A stretch of 64,000 nucleotides of DNA from Shinella zoogloeoides (GCF_033705735.1 NZ_CP131131.1:62001-126000), one strand, 5' to 3'. Positions 35,575-45,291 are shown, numbered from the stretch's first letter. Program-made: numbers and translations. The notes: generated from the sequence alone by a model not told the origin.

Positions 35575-36348
35575 TTACTTGGTCGTGTAACCGCCGTTGA
35601 CGAGGATCGTCTGACCGGTCATCCACCAGCCCTCCGAGACCATGAACCGGATATAGGGGACGATGTCCTCGATATCGGTGAGGCCCGTTTTTGAGAACTT
35701 CGAAAGCGCGGCTGCCGTCTTGTGGTAGGCAACCGCATCGGCGCCCTCGGCCGGATAGAAGAACGACGTGTCCATCGGGCCGGGGCCGATCGCCGTCACC
35801 GAGATGCCACGCTCGCCGAACTCCTTGGAGGCCGCGCGGGTGAAATGCTCGACCGGCGCCTTGGTCCCCGCATAGGCGGCGTAGAAGGGGGTGAACGCCC
35901 CCAGCAGCGAGGTGACGAGCGTGCAGATCTTGCCGTTGTCGTTGAGGTGCTTGCCGGCCTCCTTGATGAAGAAGAAGGCCGATTTGGCGTTGACCGCGCT
36001 CATCTCGTCGTACTCGGCTTCGGAGATCTCGAGCATCGGCTTCTTCAGCACCTTTCCGACGGTGTTGATCGCGATATCCGGCTTGCCAATCGCGGTGACG
36101 GTGTCGGCGAAGAGCTTTTCCATCGCGCCGGCCGTGGTGAGATCGGCCTGAAAGGCGACCGCGTCCGCGCCCGCTGCCTCGATGGCGGCGACGGTCGCCT
36201 CCGCATCGGCCCTGGTGGCGGCGCTGTTGTAGTGGATAGCGATCGCTTTTGCCCCATGGGCAGCGAGATCGCGGGCGATCAGCGCGCCGAGGTTCTTTGC
36301 GCCTCCCGCGATGAGAATGGTTTTACCTTTGATACTATGGTCGGTCAT
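35575..36348 (-). CDS. Short-chain dehydrogenase/reductase
   Basis: A 257-residue SDR. The cofactor loop reads GGAKNLGALIA in place of the standard TGxxxGIG. The catalytic Tyr and Lys are in YAGTK. The C-terminal WMTGQTILVNGGY is typical of FabG-like classical SDRs. The substrate cannot be inferred. ATG 36348 is preferred to the upstream ATG because the fold starts there. It is divergent from a LysR gene 137 bases away, which probably regulates it. Confidence 0.87.
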   Translation of the reverse strand: MTDHSIKGKTILIAGGAKNLGALIARDLAAHGAKAIAIHYNSAATRADAEATVAAIEAAGADAVAFQADLTTAGAMEKLFADTVTAIGKPDIAINTVGKVLKKPMLEISEAEYDEMSAVNAKSAFFFIKEAGKHLNDNGKICTLVTSLLGAFTPFYAAYAGTKAPVEHFTRAASKEFGERGISVTAIGPGPMDTSFFYPAEGADAVAYHKTAAALSKFSKTGLTDIEDIVPYIRFMVSEGWWMTGQTILVNGGYTTK

Positions 36349-36485
36349 GGCGCGAGCCTCCGTGCTTCGTGCGGCCGCGTCATGCGATCGCTTTCGAGGG
36401 CTCACGATATCGTCTACAATTATGCTATAAAGCCGGTTATTCTGAAATCACCTGTCGTCATTCCTGTACAATAGAGGCGCCTTGC

Positions 36486-37382
36486 TTGGACCGCATCGAC
36501 CTGTTCCGCATCTTCGTCCGTGTCGTCGAATGCTCGAACTTCACGCGCGCGGCCGATATGCTCGGCATGCCGCGCTCGTCCGTATCGGCAGCGGTGCAGG
36601 AGCTGGAAGGCCGTGTCGGGGCGAGGCTCCTGCACCGGACGACAAGGGTGGTCTCGCCGACGCAGGACGGCCTGGCCTTTTACGAGCGCTGCCGGCGGCT
36701 GATCGCGGATGTGGAGGAAGCCGAAAACGTATTCCGCCAAACCGCCGCGCCTTCGGGCCGGCTCCGGATCGATGTTCCGGGCCGTATCGGCCGGCTTGTC
36801 ATCGCGCCGGCACTTCCTGAATTTCTCGACGCCTATCCCGAGATCGACATCGATCTCGGCGTCACGGACCGCGCGGTGAATCTGGTGGAGGACAGTGTCG
36901 ATTGTGTGCTGCGCGTGGGGCCGCTCGCCGATTCCGGCCTGATCGCGCGTCAGATCGACGATCTCCCGCTGATCAATGTCGCAAGCCCAGCCTATCTCCT
37001 GCGCCATGGCATGCCTGAAGCGCCGGAAGATCTTCGCGATCATCTGGCGATCAACTACGCCTCGCCATCGAGCGGCCGCATCGAGGCCTGGGAATGGGTC
37101 GAGGACGGGGTAATCAAGACCCGGCCGATGCGCAGCCGCGTCGCGGTCAACAGCGCCGAAGCCTATATCGCCTGCTGCGTGGCCGGCCTAGGCCTGATCC
37201 AGATTCCCGCCTATGACGTTCGCGACCATCTCAGCGCCGGCGAGCTCGTCGAGGTGCTGCCTTCATATCGCGCGGAGCCGATGCCGGTGACGCTTCTCTA
37301 TCCGCACCGCCAGCACCTTTCACGCCGGCTGCAGGTTTTTGCCGACTGGCTTGAGGCCTTGCTCAGGCAGAGGCTTCTCTGA
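36486..37382 (+). CDS. LysR-family transcriptional regulator (CrgA-like)
   Basis: A 298-residue regulator with the N-terminal HTH (LFRIFVRVVECSNFTRAADM, SSVSAAVQELEGRVGARLL) and the C-terminal effector domain of the CrgA/PecT branch. The TTG at 36486 is chosen because the conserved LDRIDLFRIF start coincides with it and a GAGGC lies upstream; the longer ORF runs through non-conserved sequence. It is divergent from the SDR gene. The inducer is unknown. Confidence 0.88.
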   Translation: MDRIDLFRIFVRVVECSNFTRAADMLGMPRSSVSAAVQELEGRVGARLLHRTTRVVSPTQDGLAFYERCRRLIADVEEAENVFRQTAAPSGRLRIDVPGRIGRLVIAPALPEFLDAYPEIDIDLGVTDRAVNLVEDSVDCVLRVGPLADSGLIARQIDDLPLINVASPAYLLRHGMPEAPEDLRDHLAINYASPSSGRIEAWEWVEDGVIKTRPMRSRVAVNSAEAYIACCVAGLGLIQIPAYDVRDHLSAGELVEVLPSYRAEPMPVTLLYPHRQHLSRRLQVFADWLEALLRQRLL

Positions 37383-37503
37383 ATGAGGGTCAATCGGCAT
37401 GCCGTTGAATGCTGGTCAGCGCGGCGGGCGCTTGGAGGCATCGGCAGGCGCTTCAACGCACGTGGTTTGCGCGGCAGCGCCTGCTCGGCTGCGATACCCG
37501 CAG

Positions 37504-38244
37504 CTATGAAGGCTCCGGGATTGGATATGGCGTGGCCGGCAGCGGTGCCGTTTGGGGCGGAAAGTGAGGACAAGGCAGGCTGTTGCCTGCGAAATAGATA
37601 TGGTGGAAGGCGTCGGCACGTCCGCCGATCAGGCACACGTCGTCACGCCGCCAGCGCCAGGGCAGGGTGCAAAGCCTTTCTTCGAAATCCGCCGAAACGG
37701 TTGCCGACCAGAAAGCTGCGATGCCGCCGGGGGAGAGAATGCGATGGACGGATTTCAGGCCATCGTCGCTGTAAATCGCGTCATTCGTCTCCCGCACCGT
37801 GAAATCGGGGCCGTTGTCGGTGTCCATCAGAATGACATCGTAGCCTTTGTCCTGCCGCTTCAAAAAGTGCTGTATGTCGACCACGCGAAGATCCACCCGT
37901 CGATCGCGCAGCGGATGGCCGGCCAGATGGCCGATATGCTCCCGGTTCCAGTCGACGATTTCCGGGACCAGCTCGCAGACGGTCACCTCGGCATTCTCGT
38001 CGATCCAGTCGAGCGTCGCGCGCAGCGTGAAACCCATGCCGAGCCCGCCAATCAGCACGCGCCGGACCGGACGGCCGAGAAGCCGGAGGCTCCGCTCGGC
38101 GAGGATCGTTTCCGACCGGTGATTGATGTTGGACATCAGCTCCAATCCGTTGAAGCGGATCTCGTGGATGTCACCCTTCCTGCGTAAGAGAATCTCGTCG
38201 CCGGCTGCGTTGCAGACCCGTGCCAGTTCCGTCCATAAGGGCAT
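37504..38244 (-). CDS. Spermidine synthase-like methyltransferase-fold protein
   Basis: A 246-residue protein of the SpeE-like Rossmann fold. The nucleotide-binding loop LIGGLGMGFTLRATLD, the acidic strand VCELVPEIVDWN and DVILMDTDNGPDF are visible. It resembles the spermine/spermidine synthase family, but it is short and keeps GLGMG rather than GGGDG, so an aminopropyltransferase role is not assured. ATG 38244 has AAGGA 7 bases upstream; a longer upstream reading is not supported. It borders a gene-poor region. Confidence 0.75.
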   Translation of the reverse strand: MPLWTELARVCNAAGDEILLRRKGDIHEIRFNGLELMSNINHRSETILAERSLRLLGRPVRRVLIGGLGMGFTLRATLDWIDENAEVTVCELVPEIVDWNREHIGHLAGHPLRDRRVDLRVVDIQHFLKRQDKGYDVILMDTDNGPDFTVRETNDAIYSDDGLKSVHRILSPGGIAAFWSATVSADFEERLCTLPWRWRRDDVCLIGGRADAFHHIYFAGNSLPCPHFPPQTAPLPATPYPIPEPS

Positions 38245-39178
38245 GTCGTTTCCTTGCATTGTTCCATCGTCGGGTGAGGCGGTCCGTTCGGGTTGCCAGC
38301 GCTCAGAGGCGCGGCAACCCGGCGACATGGCCTGGCGCGTCTCCGCGAGACGGGCCGGTGAGCCCGAGAGCGCCCCTGCGGGAGTGAACAAGGTTACGAA
38401 TACGGTCAGGCAAGGTCGTGCCCCTCGTCGCATCGCGGACGAGCGGCTCGAGGCGTGCACGGCGGGTGAGCGATAGGTCCACGATGAGAAGCAAGGCGTG
38501 CTTGCCCAATGCGATCTCCAACAGTTGGCTGATGCGATGCGGCCCAAATCCCGCAAGCGCGTTCGCACGCGCGAAAGAGGGCGCGGCGGAGCCGAGCGGC
38601 GGGACATGTTCGGATAAGGCGAATGAACGCTCTCCCTGGGCGGCCTCTAACCAGAAGGAGGGCCGACCAGGGTCAGGAGCTCGTGATCAGACGTAACCTG
38701 GAGCTATGGCGGGTGAAAAGCGCGTTCATGCCGATACTATCGGCCATGGAAAGCGGAAAGTCAAAGCACTGAAAAAAAAGAAAAAACGGGAAATATCCCC
38801 CCCTTGAATAGGGCCGCGAGAGACCCTATGTCCAGACCATGTGCATGGAAACGTTCATCAGGATGACCAGGCTTGCCGGCGAAGCACGTGCTTCGTCCCG
38901 GAGCGGCACCCTTCCATTTTTCGATCGCCGCACCTAGCCAGCTCCGGGAATATTATCATTGCGGTTCATTTCAGCGATGCGCTTGCATCGCGCAAATGGA
39001 GCGTAACCGTGAGACATCCCCTCCCGTTGCAATTCTGCATATCCTGCAATCGTTCTCTGCCGCGCGCGGCTCGCCGCTGCCCGTGGTGCAAACGTCTGGC
39101 CGTTGCCCAGATCGATCCGGCGCTCAAGCAGCGGAATGTCCCATCCGTTCACCGGTTCGGTGTCGAGGGGGAAAGGCT
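38245..39178. other. Gene-poor region with no recognisable coding sequence
   Basis: About 930 bases. Several short frames exist (for example 38303-38521 on the minus strand), but none has a recognisable domain or good RBS. It contains an A-rich and a C-rich homopolymer tract near 38770-38815. Its position beside a broken integrase and tRNA suggests decayed inserted DNA, but no boundary can be seen. Confidence 0.5.
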
Positions 39179-39622
39179 ATGAGAGGTGTTCTGAAGGAGC
39201 AGGCCGCCGAAGTCCTGTTGCAGCGATATGGAGCCGTCCCGTGGCGGAGGGATCAGCGTGGCCGCGTGCGCGTGCTGCTCGTGACCTCCCGGGGGCGCGG
39301 CCGCTGGATCGTTCCGACGGGATGGCCGATGAAGGACAAGCCGTCCTATCTTTCGGCGGCGATGGAGGCTTTCGATGAAGCCGGCGTGATCGGCGATATC
39401 CTCACCTATCCTCTGGCAGGCTATCGCTATGTCAGGGAGACGGCGGAGGGCGTGCTGCAACATTACCATGTGACCCTGTTCGCGCTACGGGTGCGCGGCA
39501 CGCTAACGCATTGGCCCGAACGCAAGCAGCGCATCCGCGGCTGGTTTGATCCTGAGGAGGCGGCCGACAAGGTGGAGAATGCGGAACTGGCGCGCGCCAT
39601 CCGAACCTTCCAGCCTGACTGA
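39179..39622 (+). CDS. Nudix hydrolase-like protein with degenerate Nudix box
   Basis: A 147-residue protein with the Nudix fold (VRVLLVTSRGRGRWIVPTGW). The box region reads GWPMKDKPSYLSAAMEAFDEAGV. Compared with G-x5-E-x7-RE-U-x-EE-x-G-U, the first E is K, the R is M, and one catalytic E is D. A paralogue at 59545 keeps the RE...EE core. Activity is therefore doubtful or altered. The ATG at 39179 has GAAAGG close upstream. It lies beside an integrase remnant and may have come in with the same element, which is inference. Confidence 0.78.
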   Translation: MRGVLKEQAAEVLLQRYGAVPWRRDQRGRVRVLLVTSRGRGRWIVPTGWPMKDKPSYLSAAMEAFDEAGVIGDILTYPLAGYRYVRETAEGVLQHYHVTLFALRVRGTLTHWPERKQRIRGWFDPEEAADKVENAELARAIRTFQPD

Positions 39623-39668
39623 ACTCCCTGCTGAACCTGCTGCTCGCTGCTGAAGCTCGGCGCGACCG

Positions 39669-40346
39669 TCAGCTCCATGAGCCCATGGCATGAGGGTGAG
39701 GAATCGGTCGAGACCAGCTCCAATCTCCGTGCTTGCAGCTTTTGATGCAAAGACCGCATTGTGGCTGGCCAGCCCTCTCCCCGATGGGGCCGGCTGGCGG
39801 TGAAGCGTTCGCGTCGACAGTCCGGCTTCTCCGTCTTCGCGCCACCGGGCGCGCCTCGGTCAAGGTCTGGCGGAACCGCTTCCTTGCACTGATAGCGTTC
39901 TTCCTCGTCAAGCGAGGGCCAGACAAACCGGCCATCCGGGCGGCGGCATGGGATGCCCAAAGCCCGGTATCGAGCGCATTGCCGCCAAGGGTTTTCCGCG
40001 TTTGTTCGGCTACGTCGGCCCAGAATTTGGCGCGTGCGGCACCGCCCATCCTCTGTCAGATACGCGCCGGAAGCGCGGCCGGCGTGCTCCCTCGCCAGAA
40101 TATGGTTGTAGAATTCCTGTGCGAGGTGGCCGATTTGGCAAGCATGGGATTTGCGCGGGCTCTCTCGAAAAGTTTTTCGGTGAGCCGATATAGTTCGTCC
40201 GCTCGCAGCCGCGCCGTTCTCGTGGAGCAGGCTCCCAACATGCGCACGAACTCGCGTCTTTTCAGCCTGTCGCGCAAATTGGCGGGCACGACTCTGCGGA
40301 AATGAAACATACGTCCGCGCCGGACAACATTGAAAGGAGCTGCCAC
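39669..40346 (-). pseudogene. Broken phage-type integrase, N-terminal remnant
   Basis: The reading from 40346 (residues NVVRRGRMFHFRRVVPANLR and LRADELYRLTEKLF) matches the N-terminal region of site-specific recombinases of the DUF6538/tyrosine-integrase type. It then runs into a stop. Continuation is found in other frames: AQEFYNHILAREHAGR near 40100, then KFWADVAEQTRKTLGGNALDTG from about 40030. That implies at least two frameshifts. No catalytic domain (R...HxxR...Y) is present, so the 3' part is lost. It lies within 100 bases of the 3' end of tRNA-Gln, on the same strand, the classic position for an integrase after site-specific insertion. Confidence 0.65.
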
Positions 40347-40441
40347 GTCGCTTCGCTCGCGTAGCGGTTTGTAGCAAAATGCTTCATCCCGCCTGAGGTG
40401 GCGCGAGGCACTTTAATGATTTCAATGATTTAGGAGGAAGT

Positions 40442-40515
40442 TGGCTGGGGAACCTGGATTCGAACCAAGATTAACGGAGTCAGAGTCCGTCGTTCTACCG
40501 TTGAACTATTCCCCA
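40442..40515 (-). tRNA. tRNA-Gln(CTG)
   Basis: A 74-base cloverleaf with encoded CCA (40442-40444). The acceptor stem pairs TGGGGAA at the 5' end with TTCCCCA at the 3' end, discriminator G. The anticodon loop is CTCTGAC, giving anticodon CTG, flanked by stem ACGGA/TCCGT. The T-arm GGTTCGAATCC is standard. An integrase remnant lies downstream of its 3' end. Confidence 0.95.
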
Positions 40516-40751
40516 GCATGGCTGGCTCCGGCGGGGCCGGTGCCTGTGAGGCGGGCTTATAAACAAAAGGCGGCGTGTTGCAAATGGTTTTTTTGGAAAA
40601 AATTGCGGCCTGCTGTTCGGCATGCACTGTTACCGCCGCGTCATAAAAAGAATTTGGCGAACGGGCCGGGCGCTGGTAATGTCGCGCCAACGAAGATCGA
40701 GAGAGCGCCTGCTTGCAGCTTAAGGCTTTGCGCGGCGCCATAGGCAGTACA

Positions 40752-42293
40752 GTGAACGACCCCGACAGCGGCGAAAAGCCGTCCGTTTCCGGGGCGCGAG
40801 ATGCGGACAATGCGGGGCGGCCGAAGCGGTCGCGCCGTCGCAAGGGAAAGCAGAAGGGCGCCATGAGTCCCTCTGCCGTTTCCCCGTCCGCAGGCCAGGC
40901 GGCCGGTTCGTCCGCGCCCGCCGAGCGCCCCCAGGCCGCGACGAGCGGCAACAATGCGCGCCGGAACAAGCGTCGCAGGCACGGCAGGAATCCGGGCGGC
41001 GAGAATGTGCGTCCGCTCGCGCCCGTCGGCCAGCGCGAAGACCCCCAGCAGGATCAGGCGGATAGCCGCAAGCCGCGCCGCAAGCATCGTGGGCGGAAAT
41101 CCGCGGCGCGCCCGGCCCCGGCGACCGCCGAAGCTGGCGGGCTCCTGCCGCCGATCGAAGCCGGCGCCGTGCCGCGCACGCCGCAGCACGTTGCCGAACC
41201 CCGGCGCGAAGCCGCGCCGCCGCATCGTTCGGCCGAGCGCGAGCATCACGACGCGCCGCTCTACGCCGCGCTCGATCTGGGCACCAACAATTGCCGCCTT
41301 CTCGTGGCCCAGCCGACCCGGCCCGGCCAGTTCCGGGTGGTGGATGCCTTTTCGCGGATCGTGCGCCTCGGCGAGGGGCTTGCGGCGAGCGGCCGGCTTT
41401 CCGACGAGGCGATGGACCGCTCCGTCGAGGCGCTGAAGATCTGCGCGGCCAAGCTGAAGAACCGCAATATCCGCCGCAGCCGCCTCATCGCCACCGAGGC
41501 CTGCCGCGCGGCCGATAATGGCGAGATGTTTCTGGAGCGCGTGCGCGAGGAGACGGGGCTCGAGCTCGAGATCATCAACCGCGAGACGGAAGCGCGGCTT
41601 GCGGTCTCCGGCTGCTCCTCGCTCGTCGGGCGCGAGGCGAAGTCCGTCGTGCTCTTCGACATCGGCGGCGGCTCCTCGGAAATCGCGGTCATCCGCATCG
41701 GCGACAACCGCTCCAGCCGGCTCGCCAACCACATCACCCACTGGACCTCGCTGCCGGTGGGCGTCGTCACGCTCTCCGAGCGCCATGGCGGACGGGACGT
41801 GACGCCGGAGAGCTTCGCGGGCATGGTCTCGGAAGTCGAGGGCATGCTGGCGAATTTCGATTGCCCGGGCGAGAGCGTCCATGCACCGGAGGATTTCCAC
41901 CTCATCGGCACCTCCGGCACGGTGACGACGCTGGCGGGCGTTCATCTCGACCTGCCGCGCTACGACCGCCGCCGCGTCGACGGCGTGTGGCTCTCGGACG
42001 ACGAGGTCACGGCCATGCAGGCGCGGCTGCTCTCCTGGGACTTTTCCGCCCGCGCGGCCAATCCCTGCATCGGGCCGGACCGGGCGGACCTCGTGCTCGC
42101 CGGCTGCGCCATCCTGGAGGCGATCCGCAAGCGCTGGCCGTCGCGCCGCATGCGCGTTGCCGACCGCGGCTTGCGCGAGGGCCTGCTCACCGACATGATG
42201 GCCGATGACGGCGTCTGGCGCCGCGGCCGCCACCGCCGCAACCAGCGCGGCGGCCATCGCAATCCGGCAAAGCCCGAAGGACAGGCGTCATGA
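40752..42293 (+). CDS. ppx: Ppx/GppA family exopolyphosphatase/pppGpp phosphohydrolase
   Basis: About 513 residues. The catalytic actin-like domain begins near residue 165 with [16 protein letters not shown]. The phosphate-binding motif [13 protein letters not shown] and the [11 protein letters not shown] segment follow. It hydrolyses polyphosphate or the pppGpp alarmone. An N-terminal extension of about 160 residues is Arg/Lys/Pro-rich and low-complexity, and the C-terminal tail is also basic ([15 protein letters not shown]). This suggests nucleic-acid or polyphosphate binding. The GTG at 40752 is chosen; TTG at 40713 is an alternative. It overlaps rlmE by four bases. Confidence 0.87.
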   Translation: MNDPDSGEKPSVSGARDADNAGRPKRSRRRKGKQKGAMSPSAVSPSAGQAAGSSAPAERPQAATSGNNARRNKRRRHGRNPGGENVRPLAPVGQREDPQQDQADSRKPRRKHRGRKSAARPAPATAEAGGLLPPIEAGAVPRTPQHVAEPRREAAPPHRSAEREHHDAPLYAALDLGTNNCRLLVAQPTRPGQFRVVDAFSRIVRLGEGLAASGRLSDEAMDRSVEALKICAAKLKNRNIRRSRLIATEACRAADNGEMFLERVREETGLELEIINRETEARLAVSGCSSLVGREAKSVVLFDIGGGSSEIAVIRIGDNRSSRLANHITHWTSLPVGVVTLSERHGGRDVTPESFAGMVSEVEGMLANFDCPGESVHAPEDFHLIGTSGTVTTLAGVHLDLPRYDRRRVDGVWLSDDEVTAMQARLLSWDFSARAANPCIGPDRADLVLAGCAILEAIRKRWPSRRMRVADRGLREGLLTDMMADDGVWRRGRHRRNQRGGHRNPAKPEGQAS

Positions 42294-43006
42294 CCAAGAC
42301 CCCCATCGGCCGCAAGCTCGGCCAGAAGGTCAAGAAGGGCAAGCTCAAGGCCTCTTCCCGCCGCTGGCTGGAGCGTCATATCAACGATCCCTATGTGCAG
42401 CGCGCCAAGCTGGAGGGTTATCGCGCCCGCGCGGCCTTCAAGCTGCTGGAGATCGACGAGAAGCACAACATCCTCGGCGGCGCCCGGCGCATCATCGACC
42501 TTGGCGCGGCGCCCGGAAGCTGGTCGCAGATTGCCGCCAAGGTGACGGGCTCGACGGATACGGACCCGCGCGTCGCCGCCATCGACTTCCTGGAGATGGA
42601 TCCGCTGCCCGGCGTGCACATCCTCCAGATGGACTTTCTCGATCCCGATGCGCCGGAAAAGCTTATCGAGGCCGTCGGCGGCACGCCGAATCTCGTCATT
42701 TCCGACATGGCGGCGCCGACCACCGGCCACCGCCAGACGGACCACCTGCGTACCATGCATCTGTGCGAGGTCGCCGCGCATTTCGCCGTCGAGGTGCTGG
42801 CCGAGGGCGGGCATTTCCTCGCCAAAACCTTCCAGGGCGGCACGGAGCGCGAGCTTCTCAACATGCTCAAGCAGAATTTCAGGCAGGTCATCCATGTGAA
42901 GCCGGGCGCTTCGCGCGCCGAGTCGGTGGAAATGTTCCTGCTCGCCAAGGGCTTCAAGGGCCGCAAGGCGAAGGATGAGGCGGCGGAAGAAAACGAGGAA
43001 GCCTGA
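42290..43006 (+). CDS. rlmE: 23S rRNA 2'-O-ribose methyltransferase RlmE (FtsJ/RrmJ)
   Basis: A 238-residue SAM-dependent methyltransferase that methylates U2552 in the ribosomal A-loop. The K-D-K-E tetrad is visible: Lys in [12 protein letters not shown], Asp in [12 protein letters not shown], Lys in FLAKTFQGG, Glu in [15 protein letters not shown]. The SAM loop is [11 protein letters not shown]. It overlaps ppx by four bases, and the next gene by one base, so the three are an operon. The basic N-terminus is normal for the family. Confidence 0.94.
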   Translation: MTKTPIGRKLGQKVKKGKLKASSRRWLERHINDPYVQRAKLEGYRARAAFKLLEIDEKHNILGGARRIIDLGAAPGSWSQIAAKVTGSTDTDPRVAAIDFLEMDPLPGVHILQMDFLDPDAPEKLIEAVGGTPNLVISDMAAPTTGHRQTDHLRTMHLCEVAAHFAVEVLAEGGHFLAKTFQGGTERELLNMLKQNFRQVIHVKPGASRAESVEMFLLAKGFKGRKAKDEAAEENEEA

Positions 43007-43389
43007 TGCTTCTCTACACCACGGTCGGCACCAATGATCTTGTCCGCGCCGGTCGCTTCTACGATACGGTCCTGCTGCCGCTCGGCTATGCAAGGCAGAA
43101 GGAAGCGACGGGCGAGATCGGCTATGCGGCGGATGGCGACGTGCGCTGCCGCTTCTGGGTCGTGGAGCCCTTCAACCGCGAGCCGGCCACCTTCGGCAAC
43201 GGTGTCACCATCGCCCTTGTCGCCCCGAACCGTGCGGCTGTCGACGCATTCCACGCTGCAGCGCTCGCTGCCGGTGGTACGGACGAGGGCGCGCCGGGCC
43301 TGCGGCCCTTTCATGCCAGCTTCTATGCGGCCTTCGTGCGCGACCATGACGGCAACAAGCTGGCGGCTGTCTGCGAAAAGCCGGAATGA
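43006..43389 (+). CDS. VOC-superfamily (glyoxalase/dioxygenase fold) protein
   Basis: A 127-residue single VOC domain (LYTTVGTNDLVRAGRFYDTVLL, FHASFYAAFVRDHDGNKLAAVCEK). The metal-ligand pattern is partial, so function (glyoxalase-like, resistance or other) is not assignable. Its ATG overlaps the rlmE stop by one base. A mosaic repeat follows. Confidence 0.83.
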   Translation: MLLYTTVGTNDLVRAGRFYDTVLLPLGYARQKEATGEIGYAADGDVRCRFWVVEPFNREPATFGNGVTIALVAPNRAAVDAFHAAALAAGGTDEGAPGLRPFHASFYAAFVRDHDGNKLAAVCEKPE

Positions 43390-43410
43390 TTTGATTTCTT
43401 GAGGCGGGGG

Positions 43411-43562
43411 CGCCCCTCATCCTTCTGCCGGGACCTTCTCCCCGCAGGCGGGGAGAAGGGGGTGTCGCACCGTTTTCCCCCAAGGCTCAAGATGCAGGAA
43501 AACGATGCGCCCAGCGCTCCTCGCCCCGCTTGCGGGGAGAGGACGCCGGCAGGCAGGGGAGG
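43411..43562. repeat. Mosaic palindromic repeat (CTCCCCGCAAGCGGGGAG family, copy 2)
   Basis: Contains CCTTCTCCCCGCAGGCGGGGAG and a second CCCCGCTTGCGGGGAGAGG unit with a CCGGCAGGC flank, as in the copies at 24205 and 46321. It lies between the convergent VOC and MFS genes. Confidence 0.75.
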
Positions 43563-43582
43563 GGGTTATCCTCCACGCCTCG

Positions 43583-44992
43583 TCATTTCACCGTCACCGC
43601 GTCTTCCTCCCGGCCCGCCATGCGGTGGCCCGAGACGGTCGAGCCCGCATTCTTCGCCATGGCGATGAAAGGTAGGACGGCGGCAAGCGTCAGCACCGAA
43701 ATCACCATGAAGGCGATCTGGAAGTCGCGCAGTTCCAGCGGCGAGCCGGTGAGCGATGTCTCGATCTCGAGGATCGCGCCGGCCACCGCAACGCCAAGCG
43801 CCAGGCTGATCTGCTGGAGCACCGCGCTCATCGAGGTCGCCTTGCTGGCGTCGACGTCTGGAATGTCGGCGAAGGAGAGCGCGTTCACGCTGGTGAAGAA
43901 GAAGGACCGGGCAAAGCCGGCGATGAGCAGCACGCCGGCCATGAACCAGAAGGGCGTTGTGGGCGTGAAGAGGCCGTTGACGAAGGTCAGCGCCGCGCCG
44001 CAGATGCTGGCGACGATCAGCGTCGTGCGGAAGCCGGCAAGCGTGAGCACGCGCCTTGCGACGAACTTGGTGGTGATCGCCCCGATGGCGCCCGTGAAGG
44101 TGACGAGGCCGGACTGGAAGGGCGAAAGCCCGAAGCCGACCTGCAGCATCAGCGGCATCAGGAACGGTACCGCGCCGACGGAGATGCGGAACAGCGTGCC
44201 GCCGATGGAGGCGGCGCGGAAGGCGCTGTCGCGGAAGAGTTTCAGGTCGAGCAGCGGCGTCGGATGGCGCCGCGCATGGCGAACGTAGAGCACGCCGCAC
44301 AGAAGGCCGACGGCGGTGGCGACGATGCCGATGATCGGCGGCAGGGCCGGCAGGCTGACGACGGAGAGGCCGAACATCGTGCCGGAGGCGGCGACGGCGC
44401 TGAGGAAAAAGCCCGTCCAATCGAGCGGCGGCGGGGCGGCGGCGCGGATCTCCGGCAGGTAGATGCCCGAGAGGACATAGCCGACGATCCCGACAGGCAC
44501 GTTGATGAGGAAGATCCAGTGCCAGGAGAAATAGGTGGTGATGAAGCCGCCGAGCGGCGGGCCCGCCAGCGGGCCGACGAGCGCCGGGATCGTCAGCAGC
44601 GCCATCGCCGAGACGAGCTCGGAGCGCGAGGTGCTGCGCACCAGCACGAGGCGCGCGACGGGCGTCATCATCGCCCCGCCCATGCCCTGGAGGAAGCGGG
44701 CGACGACGAAGGCGACGAGGCTGTTCGCCACCGCACAGAGAATGGAGCCGGCGACGAAAACGAGGATGGCGAAGCGGAAGATGCGCTTTGCCCCGAAGCG
44801 GTCCGCCATCCAGCCGCTCAGCGGAATGAAGGTCGCGAGCGACACCATGTAGGAGGTCAGCGCCAGCTTCAGCGTGATCGGCCCGACGCCGAGATCGGCG
44901 GCGATGGCCGGCAGCGAGGTGGCGATGACGGTGGAGTCCATCTGCTCCATGAAGAGCGCGACGGCAAGGATGAGGGGAACGATACGGTTCAT
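43583..44992 (-). CDS. MFS multidrug efflux transporter (DHA2/EmrB type)
   Basis: A 469-residue protein with about 14 hydrophobic segments. Family motifs are seen: MDSTVIATSLPAIAADLGV (motif D1 of DHA2), GWMADRFGAKRIF (motif A), and PLAGPPLGGFI (motif C, antiporter signature). It should export drugs or metabolites by proton antiport. The RBS is unclear. The start is placed at ATG 44992; a degenerate palindromic repeat lies just upstream. No cognate membrane-fusion gene is adjacent. Confidence 0.9.
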   Translation of the reverse strand: MNRIVPLILAVALFMEQMDSTVIATSLPAIAADLGVGPITLKLALTSYMVSLATFIPLSGWMADRFGAKRIFRFAILVFVAGSILCAVANSLVAFVVARFLQGMGGAMMTPVARLVLVRSTSRSELVSAMALLTIPALVGPLAGPPLGGFITTYFSWHWIFLINVPVGIVGYVLSGIYLPEIRAAAPPPLDWTGFFLSAVAASGTMFGLSVVSLPALPPIIGIVATAVGLLCGVLYVRHARRHPTPLLDLKLFRDSAFRAASIGGTLFRISVGAVPFLMPLMLQVGFGLSPFQSGLVTFTGAIGAITTKFVARRVLTLAGFRTTLIVASICGAALTFVNGLFTPTTPFWFMAGVLLIAGFARSFFFTSVNALSFADIPDVDASKATSMSAVLQQISLALGVAVAGAILEIETSLTGSPLELRDFQIAFMVISVLTLAAVLPFIAMAKNAGSTVSGHRMAGREEDAVTVK

Positions 44993-45016
44993 CGGCAGAT
45001 CGCGATACTGGTTCTG

Positions 45017-45064
45017 GAGCAATTCCAGCAGAAATGTGCAGCGGTTTTGCGTCCGCAATCGTGA
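45017..45064. repeat. Degenerate GCAATTCCGG-family repeat
   Basis: GAGCAATTCCAGCAGAAATG and GCAGCGGTTTTGCGTCCGCAAT reproduce the core of the 27926 element with eroded arms. It lies directly upstream of the MFS gene and could affect its promoter. The remaining divergent spacer to 45291 shows no other feature. Confidence 0.55.
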
Positions 45065-45291
45065 GAAAAATAAGATGGGCGCTTTTTGCGAATTGGCAGG
45101 AAGCGGACGGCGCTTGCGCGGGCACCGTCTTCTGCGCCCGTTGCCGTCCTCTGTCAAATCGCGGCGGCCGTTCGCGCCCATCACAACCCCGTGATGGGGC
45201 GAGACTGCATCGTGACCGTGCCCTAGATCGGGCCATGGCATCCTGCCGCCGGGGTCCTGAGCCCAGGCAACACCTGACCGGAGACGATACC

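Noticed and set aside
38303..38521. Minus-strand ORF of 72 codons in the gene-poor region
   Set aside because: No RBS, no recognisable domain and no conserved context; left as unexplained.
40430..40969. Minus-strand ORF across the tRNA gene
   Set aside because: It overlaps a clear tRNA and the ppx start, and has no domain.
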